Source: Rhodospirillales bacterium (GTDB taxonomy: Bacteria > Pseudomonadota > Alphaproteobacteria > JAJFIK01). From it: a DNA stretch of 64,000 nucleotides. Positions within the stretch are counted from its first letter, which is position 1, and every line of letters begins with the position of its first letter. This document shows, piece by piece, positions 35,470 to 45,187 of this stretch. The stretch lies in assembly GCA_021775005.1 (NCBI GenBank), contig JAJFIK010000012.1:1-64000 (forward strand). The letters run 5' to 3'. Position numbers and translations under genes: made by a program. Under the pieces are notes generated by a model. The model was not told the DNA's origin and searched no databases. It was given only the letters and a program-made list of their open reading frames with translations.

Positions 35470-36801
35470 ATGACGCACCACATTCTCACTGCCCGGAAGT
35501 CTGGCCCACTCAAGGGTTCTGCCCAGGTGCCGGGGGACAAATCCCAGTCCCATCGGGCGCTGATCTTTGCGGCGCTGGCGGTTGGAGAGAGCCGTATTGA
35601 GGGGCTCCTGGAAAGTGCGGACGTGGCCGCCACCGCAGCAGCCCTTAGCGCCCTTGGGGCCCGGCTTGAACGCCGGGGCGATGGCGCATGGTCCGTATGG
35701 GGTCGCGGCATATCGGGTTTTTCAGAACCAAATGTCCCCCTTGATCTTGGAAATTCCGGCACCGGCGCGCGGCTACTGACAGGCCTCATTGCCCAGCAAC
35801 CTATTCGCGCTATTTTGACCGGCGATGGCTCCTTGCGGTCACGGCCCATGGCGCGCGTTTTTGACCCTTTGCGCACAATGGGTCTGGGGGTTTCGGCGCG
35901 GGATGGGGATTTATTGCCCGCGACGCTGACGGGGCCAGCACGATTAATTCCGGCCCATTATGAGTTGCCGGTGCCGAGCGCCCAAGTGAAGTCGGCGGTA
36001 TTGCTGGCAGGCCTTGGGGCACCAGGTATCACCACAGTACTCTAATCCGAAGCAACCCGCGATCATACAGAGCGGATGGCAAGGGCCTTTGGCGCGCGCG
36101 TTGATGTGGCGGACGAAGGCGGGCGGCGCATCATCCGCCTTACCGGCCAGCCGGAGCTCAGCCCGTGCTCAGTTCAGATCGCCGCCGACCCATCGTCTGC
36201 CGCTTTTCCCATCGTGGCGGCGCTTTTGTGTGAAGGGTCCGATCTCCAATTGCCCGGCGTTTTGCAAAACCAGACGCGCACGGGGTTATTTACCTGCCTC
36301 GCCGAAATGGGCGCAGAGATTTCTTATGAGAATGCGCGGGATGTTGCGGGGGAGCTGGTGGCTGATATGCGGGTAAAGGCATCCGCGCTCAAAGGGATCG
36401 ATGTCCCGCCGGATCGTGCGCCGCGCATGATTGATGAGTACCCCGTGCTGGCGGTGGCGGCCGCCTTTGCCGATGGGCGCACGACATTGCGCGGGTTGTC
36501 TGAGTTGCGCGTGAAGGAAAGTGATCGCCTCGCCGCCATTGCCACCGGCCTGCGTGCCATTGGCGTAGAAGTTCAAGAAAGCGAAGACAGCTTGACGATT
36601 GAGGGGCGCGCGCATGACGTGCCCGGCGACGCAACCGTCGCCGCCCAATCGGACCACCGCATCGCCATGGCGTTTCTTGTGGCCGGGCTTGGCGCACGCG
36701 GGCGCGTTCAAATTGACGATGCTCGTATGATCGCCACCAGCTTTCCTTCGTTTGAAAGATTGATGACGGGCCTTGGCGCGCGCATTGAAAGGTCAAACTG
36801 A
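35470..36801 (+). pseudogene. aroA: EPSP synthase AroA gene interrupted by one in-frame stop codon
   Basis: Enzyme of the shikimate pathway (shikimate-3-phosphate plus PEP to EPSP). The reading frame from 35470 is intact for 191 codons, meets TAA at 36043-36045, and continues open in the same frame to 36801, giving 443 residues if the stop is ignored. All landmarks are present on both sides: GDKSQSHRALIFAAL, LGNSGTGARLLTGL, then (after the stop) [31 protein letters not shown] and [11 protein letters not shown]. The expected residue at the stop is glutamate (GAA), so a single G-to-T change explains it. An ATG at 36076 could restart the second part. This may be a true mutation or a base-call error; the gene is otherwise unaltered. 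Confidence 0.9.
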
Positions 36802-37463
36802 TGGCCGCAGCGCCGATTATTGTCGCCATTGACGGCCCCGCAGCGGCGGGCAAAGGCACCATCGCCCGGCGCTTGGCGGCGCATTTCAATCTTGCTTATC
36901 TCGATACCGGTTCGCTTTACCGCCAAGTAGGATTCTTAGTCTTGGAAGCTGGCGGTGACCCTTCTGAGGGCGAAGACGCTGTGGCTGCCGCACGCGCAAT
37001 TTTTGGTCGGTCTTTTGAGGATCAACGATTGCGAACCCAAGCCGTGGCCGACGCGGCCGCGCGTGTCGCGGCTATTCCAGAGGTGAGAGCCGCCTTGATT
37101 GAGGCGCAGCGGCGCTTTGGCACCACCCCGCCGTTGCTCCCCGACGGCAAACCCCCCAAAGGGGTAGTGGTGGACGGTCGCGACATCGGCACGGTGATTT
37201 TCCCTGAGGCGGGCATAAAGCTCTTTATAACCGCCAGCCCCGAAGAGCGCGCGCGCCGCCGCCACCAAGAGCTCATGGATCGGGGGATTTCTGCCAATTT
37301 CGGCGAGGTTTTGGAGGAAGTCCGGGCGCGGGACGAGCTTGATGCAACCCGGCCGGTGTCCCCCCTCAAACAAGCCAGCGACGCCCACTTGCTCGATACT
37401 ACTGATTTGAGTATAGAAGCGGCGTTCGAGGCGGCCCGGGACATTGTGGCCGCTACGGTTTAG
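36801..37463 (+). CDS. cmk: cytidylate kinase Cmk
   Basis: A 220-residue (d)CMP kinase producing (d)CDP. Walker A is VAIDGPAAAGKGTIARRLA at the N terminus, YLDTGSLYRQVG follows, VVDGRDIGTVIFPEAGIKLFITASPEERARRRHQEL is the NMP-binding and lid region, and RDELDATRPVSPLKQASDAHLLDTT is the C-terminal signature. Its ATG overlaps the aroA stop by one base (TGATG), so the two are normally cotranslated. Ends before a strong terminator. Confidence 0.95.
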   Translation: MAAAPIIVAIDGPAAAGKGTIARRLAAHFNLAYLDTGSLYRQVGFLVLEAGGDPSEGEDAVAAARAIFGRSFEDQRLRTQAVADAAARVAAIPEVRAALIEAQRRFGTTPPLLPDGKPPKGVVVDGRDIGTVIFPEAGIKLFITASPEERARRRHQELMDRGISANFGEVLEEVRARDELDATRPVSPLKQASDAHLLDTTDLSIEAAFEAARDIVAATV

Positions 37464-37516
37464 CAAGGGAGTAAGGCCAACCCAGCCAAGCTTGAGACCA
37501 TCTTGAGCATTGTTCC

Positions 37517-37546
37517 AGGGTAAGGCTCTTCGCCTTGCCCTTTTTG
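37517..37546 (+). terminator. rho-independent terminator after cmk
   Basis: Stem AGGGTAAGGC (37517-37526) with GCCTTGCCCT (37532-37541), one G-T pair, loop TCTTC, followed by TTTTTG and further T residues. It separates aroA-cmk from rpsA. Confidence 0.9.
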
Positions 37547-37697
37547 TTTTTGTGCACACGCAGATTGTGAACGCGCGCGCATCTCGCAAAATCGAACCAA
37601 TGAGGACTTGAAGCCAACGCCACTTCCGGCGGGGCAAGGGTTCCAAAGACCGGCGGAGACAACCGCCCGGCCAGAACATATCGACCTAGGAGTTTTA

Positions 37698-39464
37698 ATG
37701 TCAGATACAAACATCGAAAGCGTTGCCGATTCGCTTAATCCGTCTTCAGATGATTTCGCCGCAATGCTTAAAGAATCCTTCGAATTTGACGGTGGCCCGG
37801 TTGAGGGCAACGTCGTGAAGGGCACGGTGATCGATATCCAAAATGATATGGCGATCATCGACGTGGGCCTCAAAACCGAAGGCCGCGTCCAAATAAGAGA
37901 ATTCCATGGCGACGAAGTTTCAAATATCGCTGTTGGTACAGAGGTCGAAGTCTTTCTCGAGCGCATTGAAAACGAAATGGGCGAAGCGGTTCTTAGCCGC
38001 GAAAAAGCTCGTCGCGAAGAAGCCTGGATCCGTCTCGAAAAATCATACGAAGCAACTGAGCGTGTTGAAGGCCGCATTGTGGGTCGCGTCAAAGGCGGCT
38101 TTACCGTGGACATGGGCGGCGCATTTGGCTTCCTGCCCGGTAGCCAGGTAGACATTCGCCCGGTACGCGATGTGTCGCCTCTGCTGAACTTGCCGCAGCC
38201 ATTCCAAATCTTGAAAATGGATCGCCGCCGGCAAAACATCGTCGTCTCACGTCGTGCGGTGCTGGAAGAAGCCCGCGCCGAGCAGCGCAGCGAGATTGTT
38301 CAAAACCTTGCTGAAGGCCAAGTGATCGACGGTGTCGTCAAGAATATCACCGATTACGGTGCATTTGTGGATCTGGGCGGCGTTGATGGCCTGCTTCACG
38401 TGACCGACATCGCCTGGCGCCGGGTTAATCACCCAACCGACGTCTTGACCATTGGTGAGACTGTCAAAGTGCAGGTCATCAAGGTCAATCAGGAAACCCA
38501 GCGCATCAGCCTTGGCATGAAACAACTCGAAGCTGATCCTTGGGAAGGCGTTGAAGCTAAGTATCCGCTCGAAACCAAACTCAAGGGCCGCGTTACCAAC
38601 ATCACCGACTACGGTGCATTTGTTGAAATTGAACCTGGCGTTGAAGGTCTCGTGCACGTTTCTGAAATGTCCTGGACGAAAAAGAATGTTCATCCGGGTA
38701 AGATCGTTTCTACCAGTCAGGAAGTCGAAGTTGTGGTGCTGGAAGTTGATCCGCAGAAGCGCCGCATCTCCCTTGGTCTGAAACAAACCATGGAAAACCC
38801 ATGGATGAATTTCTCCGGTCAGTATCCGTCTGGAACTGAAGTTGAAGGCGAAGTCAAAAACATCACCGAATTTGGCCTGTTTATCGGTCTTGATGGTGAC
38901 GTGGACGGCATGGTTCACCTTTCTGATCTCGATTGGGAAAAGTCTGGTGAAGACGCCTTGAAGGAATTCAAGAAGGGCGACGTGGTTCATGCGATCGTGC
39001 TTGAAGTCGACACGGAAAAGGAACGTATTTCCCTTGGCGTGAAGCAACTGCAAGGCGACCCGATGGAATCCCTTGGCACCATCAAACGTGGTGACCGGGT
39101 GACCTGTACGGTTTCTGCGGTGCAGGAAAATGGCGTCGAAGTGAAGGTTGGCGATGAAGACTTCAAAGCCTTCATCCGTCGTTCTGATCTTGCCCGTGAT
39201 CGCGCCGAACAGCGCGCTGATCGATTCTCCGTGGGTCAGAAGTTTGACGCTATGGTGACCCGTATCGACAAGAGCGCTCGCTCCCTTGGTCTTTCCATTA
39301 AGGCCATGGAGGTGGCGGAAGAAAAGGAAGCGGTTGAACAGTATGGTTCAGCCGATGCCGGTGCCTCCCTGGGTGACATTCTCGGTGCTGCCATGAACAA
39401 AGCCGATGACACCGACGATGCTGGCGATAAGTCAGACGACGCTGGTGATAAATCAGACGACTAA
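37698..39464 (+). CDS. rpsA: 30S ribosomal protein S1
   Basis: A 588-residue S1 with six S1 RNA-binding repeats; repeats are recognisable by VKGTVIDIQNDMAIIDVGLKTEG, EGRIVGRVKGGFTVDMGGAFGFLPGS, VKNITDYGAFVDLGGVDGLLH, VTNITDYGAFVEIEPGVEGLVH, VKNITEFGLFIGLDGDVDGMVH and CTVSAVQENGVEVKV. It holds mRNA on the 30S subunit. The start at 37698 has TAGGAG upstream. The C terminus has an unusual tail in which AGDKSDD is repeated twice. The untranslated leader after the cmk terminator is about 150 bases and may host autoregulation by S1. Confidence 0.97.
   Translation: MSDTNIESVADSLNPSSDDFAAMLKESFEFDGGPVEGNVVKGTVIDIQNDMAIIDVGLKTEGRVQIREFHGDEVSNIAVGTEVEVFLERIENEMGEAVLSREKARREEAWIRLEKSYEATERVEGRIVGRVKGGFTVDMGGAFGFLPGSQVDIRPVRDVSPLLNLPQPFQILKMDRRRQNIVVSRRAVLEEARAEQRSEIVQNLAEGQVIDGVVKNITDYGAFVDLGGVDGLLHVTDIAWRRVNHPTDVLTIGETVKVQVIKVNQETQRISLGMKQLEADPWEGVEAKYPLETKLKGRVTNITDYGAFVEIEPGVEGLVHVSEMSWTKKNVHPGKIVSTSQEVEVVVLEVDPQKRRISLGLKQTMENPWMNFSGQYPSGTEVEGEVKNITEFGLFIGLDGDVDGMVHLSDLDWEKSGEDALKEFKKGDVVHAIVLEVDTEKERISLGVKQLQGDPMESLGTIKRGDRVTCTVSAVQENGVEVKVGDEDFKAFIRRSDLARDRAEQRADRFSVGQKFDAMVTRIDKSARSLGLSIKAMEVAEEKEAVEQYGSADAGASLGDILGAAMNKADDTDDAGDKSDDAGDKSDD
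39420..39461 (+). repeat. 21-base tandem duplication at the 3' end of rpsA
   Basis: Two adjacent copies (39420-39440, 39441-39461) differing at two wobble positions encode AGDKSDD twice, immediately before the stop codon. The duplication lengthens an already acidic S1 tail. Confidence 0.85.
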
Positions 39465-39502
39465 GTTGGCTGATAAATACAACCCCCTGTGAGGGGATGA
39501 AG

Positions 39503-39532
39503 GGCCGGGGCGCTTGCCGCTCCGGCCTTTTT
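39503..39532 (+). terminator. rho-independent terminator after rpsA
   Basis: Stem GGCCGGGGCG (39503-39512) with CGCTCCGGCC (39518-39527), one G-T pair, a five-base loop, and TTTTT directly after the stem. Confidence 0.92.
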
Positions 39533-39685
39533 AATGCACTCAAGCTCCCTAATTGTGACCTCTGAGCCATGTCTCCCCCAAAAATACGTTTAACTTGAAG
39601 GGCTTAGGCTTGACGAGGGAGCCCGCCTTTGGCAGCTTCGGGCCAACAATGGGGTGCATCAATAACCGCTCCGGGGGAGCTGAGA

Positions 39686-40006
39686 ATGATCAAGTCAGAA
39701 CTGGTAACGCGTTTGGCTGAAGCCAATTCCCATCTCTACCAGAGAGATGTGGAACGGATCATCTCAACGGTGTTCGATGAAATCACTTCAGCACTTTCGC
39801 GCGGTGATCGGGTGGAATTGCGCGGCTTTGGAGCGTTTTCCGTGAAACATCGGCCGGCGCGCGTGGGGCGCAACCCGCGCACCGGTGACCCCGTTGAGGT
39901 TGAGGCCAAGTCGGTACCGTTCTTCAAGGCCGGCAAAGAATTGCGTGATCGGTTAAATAAGGACGACGCACCTGCTACCGGCAGTACCGAAGGGGTGGGC
40001 GCTTGA
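39686..40006 (+). CDS. ihfB: integration host factor beta subunit
   Basis: A 106-residue HU/IHF-family DNA-bending protein ([34 protein letters not shown]), with the beta-arm signature [49 protein letters not shown], including the Arg-Asn-Pro tip that intercalates into DNA. IHF shapes sigma-54 promoters, replication origins and phage sites. The ATG at 39686 has GGGGGAG upstream and is the family start; the open frame back to 39629 is not needed. Confidence 0.95.
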   Translation: MIKSELVTRLAEANSHLYQRDVERIISTVFDEITSALSRGDRVELRGFGAFSVKHRPARVGRNPRTGDPVEVEAKSVPFFKAGKELRDRLNKDDAPATGSTEGVGA

Positions 40007-40284
40007 GGATCGGCACCTGGATTGCCATCATTCCTACCGCTGCCATCTCTATTTGGTTTGCCTTGGCGAATCGGTCATCTGTCACGCTCAGCTTTGATCC
40101 CCTCAGTGTGGATGAACCGACCTGGGCAATCCGAATTCCGCTCTTCGTGGTAGTGTTTGGCGGTGTCTTTATTGGCATGATCGCTGGCGGTATTGTGGTC
40201 TGGTGGGGTGAGGGGCGCTGGCGGCAGGAAGCCCAAAAAAGCCGCATTGAATCCCGAAAGGCGGTCGATCCTGTCGCTGAGTAG
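40003..40284 (+). CDS. lapA: LapA (DUF1049) family small membrane protein
   Basis: A 93-residue inner membrane protein with two hydrophobic helices ([19 protein letters not shown] and [27 protein letters not shown]) and a C-terminal coiled segment, the LapA layout. In E. coli LapA acts with LapB in control of LPS synthesis. It begins with TTG at 40003 overlapping the ihfB stop, so it is translationally coupled. This gene order (ihfB-lapA) is conserved. Confidence 0.85.
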   Translation: MRIGTWIAIIPTAAISIWFALANRSSVTLSFDPLSVDEPTWAIRIPLFVVVFGGVFIGMIAGGIVVWWGEGRWRQEAQKSRIESRKAVDPVAE

Positions 40285-40308
40285 GCCTAATCCAAGGAGA
40301 GCAGCGAC

Positions 40309-41013
40309 GTGACCCCTAATCCCATTTATTGCGCCTTTGATACCCCCGACGCCGCTGCGGCCATTGCTCTTGCCGCGCAGCTCAAGGGTTCAATTGGCGG
40401 CATTAAATTGGGACTTGAGTTCTTTATGGCCAACGGCCCTGAGGGCGTTCAAGCGGTGACCAAGGCGGGCCAATTGCCGATTTTCCTTGATGTGAAACTG
40501 CACGACATTCCCAACACGGTGGCGGGCGCGGTGCGGTCGCTTTCCACCCTCGATCTCAGCATATTAAACGTTCACTGCGGCGGAGGGCCTGCGATGATGG
40601 AAGCCGCTGCCGCTGCGGTGGGTGAAGCCGGCGATGCGCGACCCAAACTAATTGGCGTGACGGTCCTCACAAGCCTTGATGATGCGGATCTCAGCGCCGT
40701 AGGCGTTGCGGACGATACCGGTATGCAGGCTGAACGCCTTGCCTTGCTCGCCAAAAGCTGCGGCCTCGACGGGGTTGTTTGTAGTCCCAAAGAAGTGGCG
40801 CGCATTCGCGCTGCATGCGGGTCTGATTTTTTGCTTGTGGTTCCCGGCATTCGGCCCAAGGGCGCTGCGATAGGCGATCAGAAGCGCGTGCTTGGGCCAG
40901 CGGATGCGCTGATTGCGGGGGCGGATGTGCTTGTTATTGGTCGCCCCATTACCCAGTCAGATGACGCCGCCGCCGCCGCCCGCGCCATCGCTGACGAGAT
41001 CGCTGCGGCGTGA
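40309..41013 (+). CDS. pyrF: orotidine 5'-phosphate decarboxylase
   Basis: A 234-residue TIM-barrel enzyme giving UMP from OMP. Catalytic signature FLDVKLHDIPNTVAGA is present, with IKLGLEFF before it and VVPGIRP near the C terminus. The start is GTG (40309) with AAGGAG just upstream. It overlaps trpF at its stop. Confidence 0.95.
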   Translation: MTPNPIYCAFDTPDAAAAIALAAQLKGSIGGIKLGLEFFMANGPEGVQAVTKAGQLPIFLDVKLHDIPNTVAGAVRSLSTLDLSILNVHCGGGPAMMEAAAAAVGEAGDARPKLIGVTVLTSLDDADLSAVGVADDTGMQAERLALLAKSCGLDGVVCSPKEVARIRAACGSDFLLVVPGIRPKGAAIGDQKRVLGPADALIAGADVLVIGRPITQSDDAAAAARAIADEIAAA

Positions 41014-41651
41014 TGCCCATTGTCAAAATATGTGGCCTCAATGATGCGGTGTCTGTTGCTGCTGTCGCAAAGGCGGGCGCGGATATGGCGGGGTTTATGT
41101 TCTTCGCCGCCAGCCCGCGCCACCTGACCTATGACCAAGCCGCAAACTTGGCATCACATGTGTCGCCAGGTGTTGCCAAAGTTGCTGTGACCGTTGACGC
41201 CAGTGATGACGAATTGGCAATAATCAAAGACGTCCTTGGGCCCGATCTGATTCAGCTTCATGGCTCCGAAACTGTTGAACGCGCGGGCCAGATCGCGAAA
41301 CAATTTGGCGTTAAAATCATCAAAGCGCTGGCACTGGCGACACCCGAAGACCTTGAGCTTGCGCGGGTTTACGATGGCCAGGTGGATTGGTTGCTGTTTG
41401 ATGCAAAACCGCCTAAATCGGGCCGCCCCGGCGGATGGGGGACAGCGTTTGATTGGCGCTTGATGGCGGGCACCACATGGGCGAGCTCTTGGATGCTCGC
41501 AGGCGGGCTGACGCCGGATAATGTTGTGGCGGCTTTAGGCATCACCGGCGCGCCGGGGGTGGATGTTTCCTCAGGCGTTGAGCGTGAATTAGGGCGCAAG
41601 TCGCCGCAACTGATTGAAGAGTTCGTGCGCAAGGCGCGATCGGGCGGATAG
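41013..41651 (+). CDS. trpF: phosphoribosylanthranilate isomerase
   Basis: A 212-residue TIM-barrel enzyme, tryptophan pathway step PRA to CdRP. Motifs: [33 protein letters not shown] (catalytic cysteine in KICGL), [41 protein letters not shown] and GVDVSSGVE. The ATG at 41013 overlaps the pyrF stop (TGATG). trpB follows after 4 bases. Confidence 0.95.
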   Translation: MPIVKICGLNDAVSVAAVAKAGADMAGFMFFAASPRHLTYDQAANLASHVSPGVAKVAVTVDASDDELAIIKDVLGPDLIQLHGSETVERAGQIAKQFGVKIIKALALATPEDLELARVYDGQVDWLLFDAKPPKSGRPGGWGTAFDWRLMAGTTWASSWMLAGGLTPDNVVAALGITGAPGVDVSSGVERELGRKSPQLIEEFVRKARSGG

Positions 41652-41655
41652 GGCA

Positions 41656-42867
41656 ATGGCAGGCGAAAATTCCTTCAAAGCAGGTCCTGATGAGCGTGGC
41701 CGCTTTGGCATCTACGGCGGACGCTTCGTTGCGGAAACCCTGATGCCGCTGATCCTTGATCTGGAAACCGCATACGAGGCGGCCAAGAAAGATGCAAGCT
41801 TTCAAGCCGAGTTCGATCTCTTGCTGCGTGATTATGTGGGGCGACCGAGCCCGCTCTATTTCGCTGAGCGGCTGACAGCTCATTTCGGCGGCGCGCAAAT
41901 TTATTTTAAACGCGATGAGCTCAATCACACCGGCGCGCATAAGATCAACAATTGCATTGGCCAAATATTGCTGGCGCGCAAGATGGGCAAAACGCGCATC
42001 ATCGCTGAAACCGGCGCAGGTCAGCATGGTGTGGCCACCGCTACGGTTGCCGCGCGCTTTGGCCTTCCCTGTACCATCTATATGGGCGCTGTCGACATGG
42101 AGCGGCAAAAGCCCAATGTGTTTCGCATGCGCCTTTTGGGGGCGGAAGTGGTGCCGGTGACCAGCGGCAGCCATACGCTCAAAGATGCCATGAACGAAGC
42201 CATGCGCGACTGGGTCGCCCATGTGGATGACACATTTTACATCATCGGATCGGTGGCCGGCCCGCACCCTTATCCCGCCATGGTGCGTGATTTCCAGTCC
42301 GTCATTGGGACCGAAGCGCGGGCGCAAATGCTTGATCGGCTGGGGCGCTTGCCCTCAACCCTTGTGGCGTGCGTGGGCGGGGGCTCAAACGCTATGGGGC
42401 TTTTCTATCCCTTTCTTGATGATGCCGATGTTGAGATCATCGCCGTGGAAGCGGCCGGCAAAGGTGTGGATACGGGCGAACATGCCGCCGCCATCGCCAA
42501 AGGTACACCGGGGATTTTGCATGGCGCGCGGAGCTATCTGCTGCAGGACGAAGATGGCCAGATCATTGAGCCGCACTCGATCTCTGCGGGGCTCGATTAC
42601 CCTGGCATTGGTCCGGAACATTCCTGGCTGCATGACAAGGGCCGGGTGAAATTTGAAACCGCTACCGATGCCGATGCCCTGGAAGCCTTTCAGTTATGTT
42701 CTCTCCAGGAAGGCATCTTGCCCGCGTTGGAGCCGAGCCACGCCCTTGCCCATGTTGGCAAGATCGCTCCCAAGCGCAGCAAGAGCGATGTCATCTTGGT
42801 CAATCTCTGCGGCCGCGGCGACAAGGACATTTTCACCGTCGCCGATCACCTGGGGGCAAAGCTATGA
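41656..42867 (+). CDS. trpB: tryptophan synthase beta chain
   Basis: A 403-residue PLP enzyme joining indole and serine. The PLP lysine lies in [16 protein letters not shown], with [21 protein letters not shown] and [15 protein letters not shown] as further signatures, and the C-terminal [12 protein letters not shown]. The start at 41656 ([29 protein letters not shown]) is the normal N terminus; an open frame back into trpF is ignored. Unusually, its stop overlaps a membrane-protein gene instead of trpA. Confidence 0.96.
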   Translation: MAGENSFKAGPDERGRFGIYGGRFVAETLMPLILDLETAYEAAKKDASFQAEFDLLLRDYVGRPSPLYFAERLTAHFGGAQIYFKRDELNHTGAHKINNCIGQILLARKMGKTRIIAETGAGQHGVATATVAARFGLPCTIYMGAVDMERQKPNVFRMRLLGAEVVPVTSGSHTLKDAMNEAMRDWVAHVDDTFYIIGSVAGPHPYPAMVRDFQSVIGTEARAQMLDRLGRLPSTLVACVGGGSNAMGLFYPFLDDADVEIIAVEAAGKGVDTGEHAAAIAKGTPGILHGARSYLLQDEDGQIIEPHSISAGLDYPGIGPEHSWLHDKGRVKFETATDADALEAFQLCSLQEGILPALEPSHALAHVGKIAPKRSKSDVILVNLCGRGDKDIFTVADHLGAKL

Positions 42868-43358
42868 GCGACAAGGACCTGAGCCCGAGTAACTCCTCAT
42901 CCCGAGCGGGGCAAGTCGCGCGGAAATTGTTCTATTTTGCCGCGTCATTCGTACTAGTTTTGTTGGTAGAAATTCCACTGATTTCGTTAGTTGTGTCAGA
43001 TTCATATTCCAGAGAAGGCCCAACCCTCGGTGAAATCTTGTTCCTGCCAGTCGTCGCTGGAGTGTTTATCGGGGCATTCTCAGACCAGATGCCGTTCAAC
43101 AAGAATATCGGCAAGTACCTTGATGGTCTCGTTTCGCGGCAGAGAATTGGGAGCCGCGTTTGGGCCTCTCTTTCTCTGATATGGGTCGTTTGTACTGTGC
43201 TATATTTGCTTGCTTTTGAGCCATATGGCTATCGAGTTAGGGACGATGAGTGGGCTCACTTCTTCGTTGTAGTTGTATCGCCAATTGCAATTGGCGCTGC
43301 AGTTCTAAGTGCAATTGACTGGTCAACCAGATCAGAAGATCCGAGTGACAAACAATGA
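42864..43358 (+). CDS. membrane protein of unknown function inserted between trpB and trpA
   Basis: A 164-residue protein with four candidate membrane helices (about residues 24-45, 60-76, 102-121 and 134-153) and short polar ends ([28 protein letters not shown]). No family is recognised. Both junctions are ATGA overlaps, with trpB upstream and trpA downstream, so it is built into the operon's translation. Base composition is visibly more AT-rich than trpB and trpA (for example 42930-43030), suggesting a later acquisition. In the alphaproteobacterial operons I know, trpB and trpA are adjacent, so this is an unusual insertion. A role in tryptophan metabolism is not implied by the sequence. Confidence 0.75.
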   Translation: MSDKDLSPSNSSSRAGQVARKLFYFAASFVLVLLVEIPLISLVVSDSYSREGPTLGEILFLPVVAGVFIGAFSDQMPFNKNIGKYLDGLVSRQRIGSRVWASLSLIWVVCTVLYLLAFEPYGYRVRDDEWAHFFVVVVSPIAIGAAVLSAIDWSTRSEDPSDKQ

Positions 43359-44206
43359 TGAGCACCCGCATCGATGCGCGGTTTGCCGAATTGAAGGCCG
43401 CCAATCGCGCCGGCTTCGTTGCGTTCGTGACCGCCGCCGATCCCGACATTGAAACCTCGTTTGAAATCATCAAGGGCTTACCCGGCGCAGGCGCAGATCT
43501 CATTGAGCTTGGCATGCCCTTCACCGACCCTATGGCCGACGGCCCTGCCATTCAGGCAGCATCATTGCGCGCCTTAAAAGCGGGCGGCTCCATGGTCGTC
43601 ACATTGGATCTTGTGAAGCGTTTTCGCGCCGGTGATGACGCCACACCGATCATCCTTATGGGTTATTACAACCCGATCTATGCCTATGGCGTGGACGCAT
43701 TTGTTCGCGATGCCGCCGCGGCGGGGGTGGATGGGCTAATCATTGTTGATCTACCGCCGGAAGAAGACATTGAGCTGTGCCTTCCGGCCAATCAGGCGGG
43801 GCTCAATTTCATTCGTTTGGCAACCCCGACCACCGACTCCGTGCGATTGCCTGCAGTGCTGCAGAACACATCTGGATTTCTTTATTATGTGGCCATTGCA
43901 GGTATTACCGGAACAGCCAGCGCAGATGCCCAAAAATTGCGCCAAGCGGTGGAAGAATTGCGTAAATCTACCAAATTGCCTGTAGCGGTTGGTTTCGGCA
44001 TAAAATCGCCTGAAAATGCGAGCGATATCGCGGCATTCGCCGATGCGGTTGTGGTGGGGTCGGCTCTTGTGCAGCGCATTGCCGATCACATAGCGCCTGA
44101 TGGGTCCCAGAATGAAGGACTTGTGAAAGGTGTTCTTGATACGGTAGTCACCCTTGCTAGCGCTGCCCATGGCGCGCGATCCGGGCCCGGCGCCCCGAAG
44201 GAGTAA
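43355..44206 (+). CDS. trpA: tryptophan synthase alpha chain
   Basis: A 283-residue TIM-barrel enzyme cleaving indole-3-glycerol phosphate. Signatures are [22 protein letters not shown] (with the catalytic glutamate and aspartate), [40 protein letters not shown] and [11 protein letters not shown]. Two adjacent ATG codons (43355, 43358) are possible; the first overlaps the preceding stop. accD follows after 3 bases. Confidence 0.96.
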   Translation: MMSTRIDARFAELKAANRAGFVAFVTAADPDIETSFEIIKGLPGAGADLIELGMPFTDPMADGPAIQAASLRALKAGGSMVVTLDLVKRFRAGDDATPIILMGYYNPIYAYGVDAFVRDAAAAGVDGLIIVDLPPEEDIELCLPANQAGLNFIRLATPTTDSVRLPAVLQNTSGFLYYVAIAGITGTASADAQKLRQAVEELRKSTKLPVAVGFGIKSPENASDIAAFADAVVVGSALVQRIADHIAPDGSQNEGLVKGVLDTVVTLASAAHGARSGPGAPKE

Positions 44207-44209
44207 CGC

Positions 44210-45187
44210 ATGAACTGGCTGACGAAAATTGTTCGCCCTAAGATTTCGACGCTTTGGAAAAAGCGCGATACGGCGGAAAATCTTTGGCACAAATGCGCGC
44301 AATGCGGGGAGATGATTTTCCACCGTGATTTGGAAGCGGCACAGAAAGTTTGCCCCAGCTGTCAGCATCACATGCGCTTGCCCGCGCGGGATCGCTTGCA
44401 GTCTCTTTTTGACGGTGGCAGCTATGACGAAGTTGAATACCCCGACGTGCAAATCGATCCGCTCAATTTCAAAGACGAAAAGAAATACACTGATCGTTTG
44501 AAGGCTGCGCGGAACAAGACCGGCGACAAAGATGCCTTCATCATCGCAGCTGGTACTTTGGACGCGCAGTCCATTGTGGTTGCGCTTCAAAATTTTGAAT
44601 TCATGGGCGGCTCCCTCGGCATGGCTGCAGGCGAAGCAATTGTCCGCGCTGCCGACGAAGCGGTGACACGCAAAACACCTTTGATCCTTTTCGCAGCATC
44701 TGGCGGCGCGCGCATGCAGGAAGGCATTCTTTCGCTCATGCAATTACCGCGCACGACAGTTGCTGTGCAACGCCTGAAAGATGCCGGGCTTCCTTATTTG
44801 GTGGTTCTAACTGACCCGACTACCGGCGGCGTAACCGCGTCCTACGCAATGTTGGGGGACATCCAAATCGCTGAGCCAGGCGCTCTTGTTGGGTTTGCCG
44901 GGCCTCGGGTTATTGAGCAAACCATCCGCGAAAAACTGCCCGACGGATTTCAACGTGCTGAATACCTTAAAGATCACGGCATGGTGGATATGGTGGTGCA
45001 TCGGCATGAGCTGCGCGCGACCCTCAGCCGTCTTGTCCGGCTTTTGATGGAAAAAGGCATGGCGGCACAGATAACGGCACCTGTTTCTGAACCTGCGCAA
45101 TTGCCTGTGACCCAGGTGCAAACGACCTTAGCGGTCGCCGCCAATGAAGACACCGATCCTCGCGCAGAAAAAGACGCCGCTGAATGA
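44210..45187 (+). CDS. accD: acetyl-CoA carboxylase carboxyltransferase beta subunit
   Basis: A 325-residue subunit for malonyl-CoA formation. The N-terminal zinc ribbon has Cys29, Cys32, Cys48 and Cys51 ([19 protein letters not shown]). The crotonase-like core shows [44 protein letters not shown] and [17 protein letters not shown]. The alpha subunit AccA is outside the window. Adjacent to folC with a 4-base ATGA overlap, as in many proteobacteria. Confidence 0.96.
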   Translation: MNWLTKIVRPKISTLWKKRDTAENLWHKCAQCGEMIFHRDLEAAQKVCPSCQHHMRLPARDRLQSLFDGGSYDEVEYPDVQIDPLNFKDEKKYTDRLKAARNKTGDKDAFIIAAGTLDAQSIVVALQNFEFMGGSLGMAAGEAIVRAADEAVTRKTPLILFAASGGARMQEGILSLMQLPRTTVAVQRLKDAGLPYLVVLTDPTTGGVTASYAMLGDIQIAEPGALVGFAGPRVIEQTIREKLPDGFQRAEYLKDHGMVDMVVHRHELRATLSRLVRLLMEKGMAAQITAPVSEPAQLPVTQVQTTLAVAANEDTDPRAEKDAAE

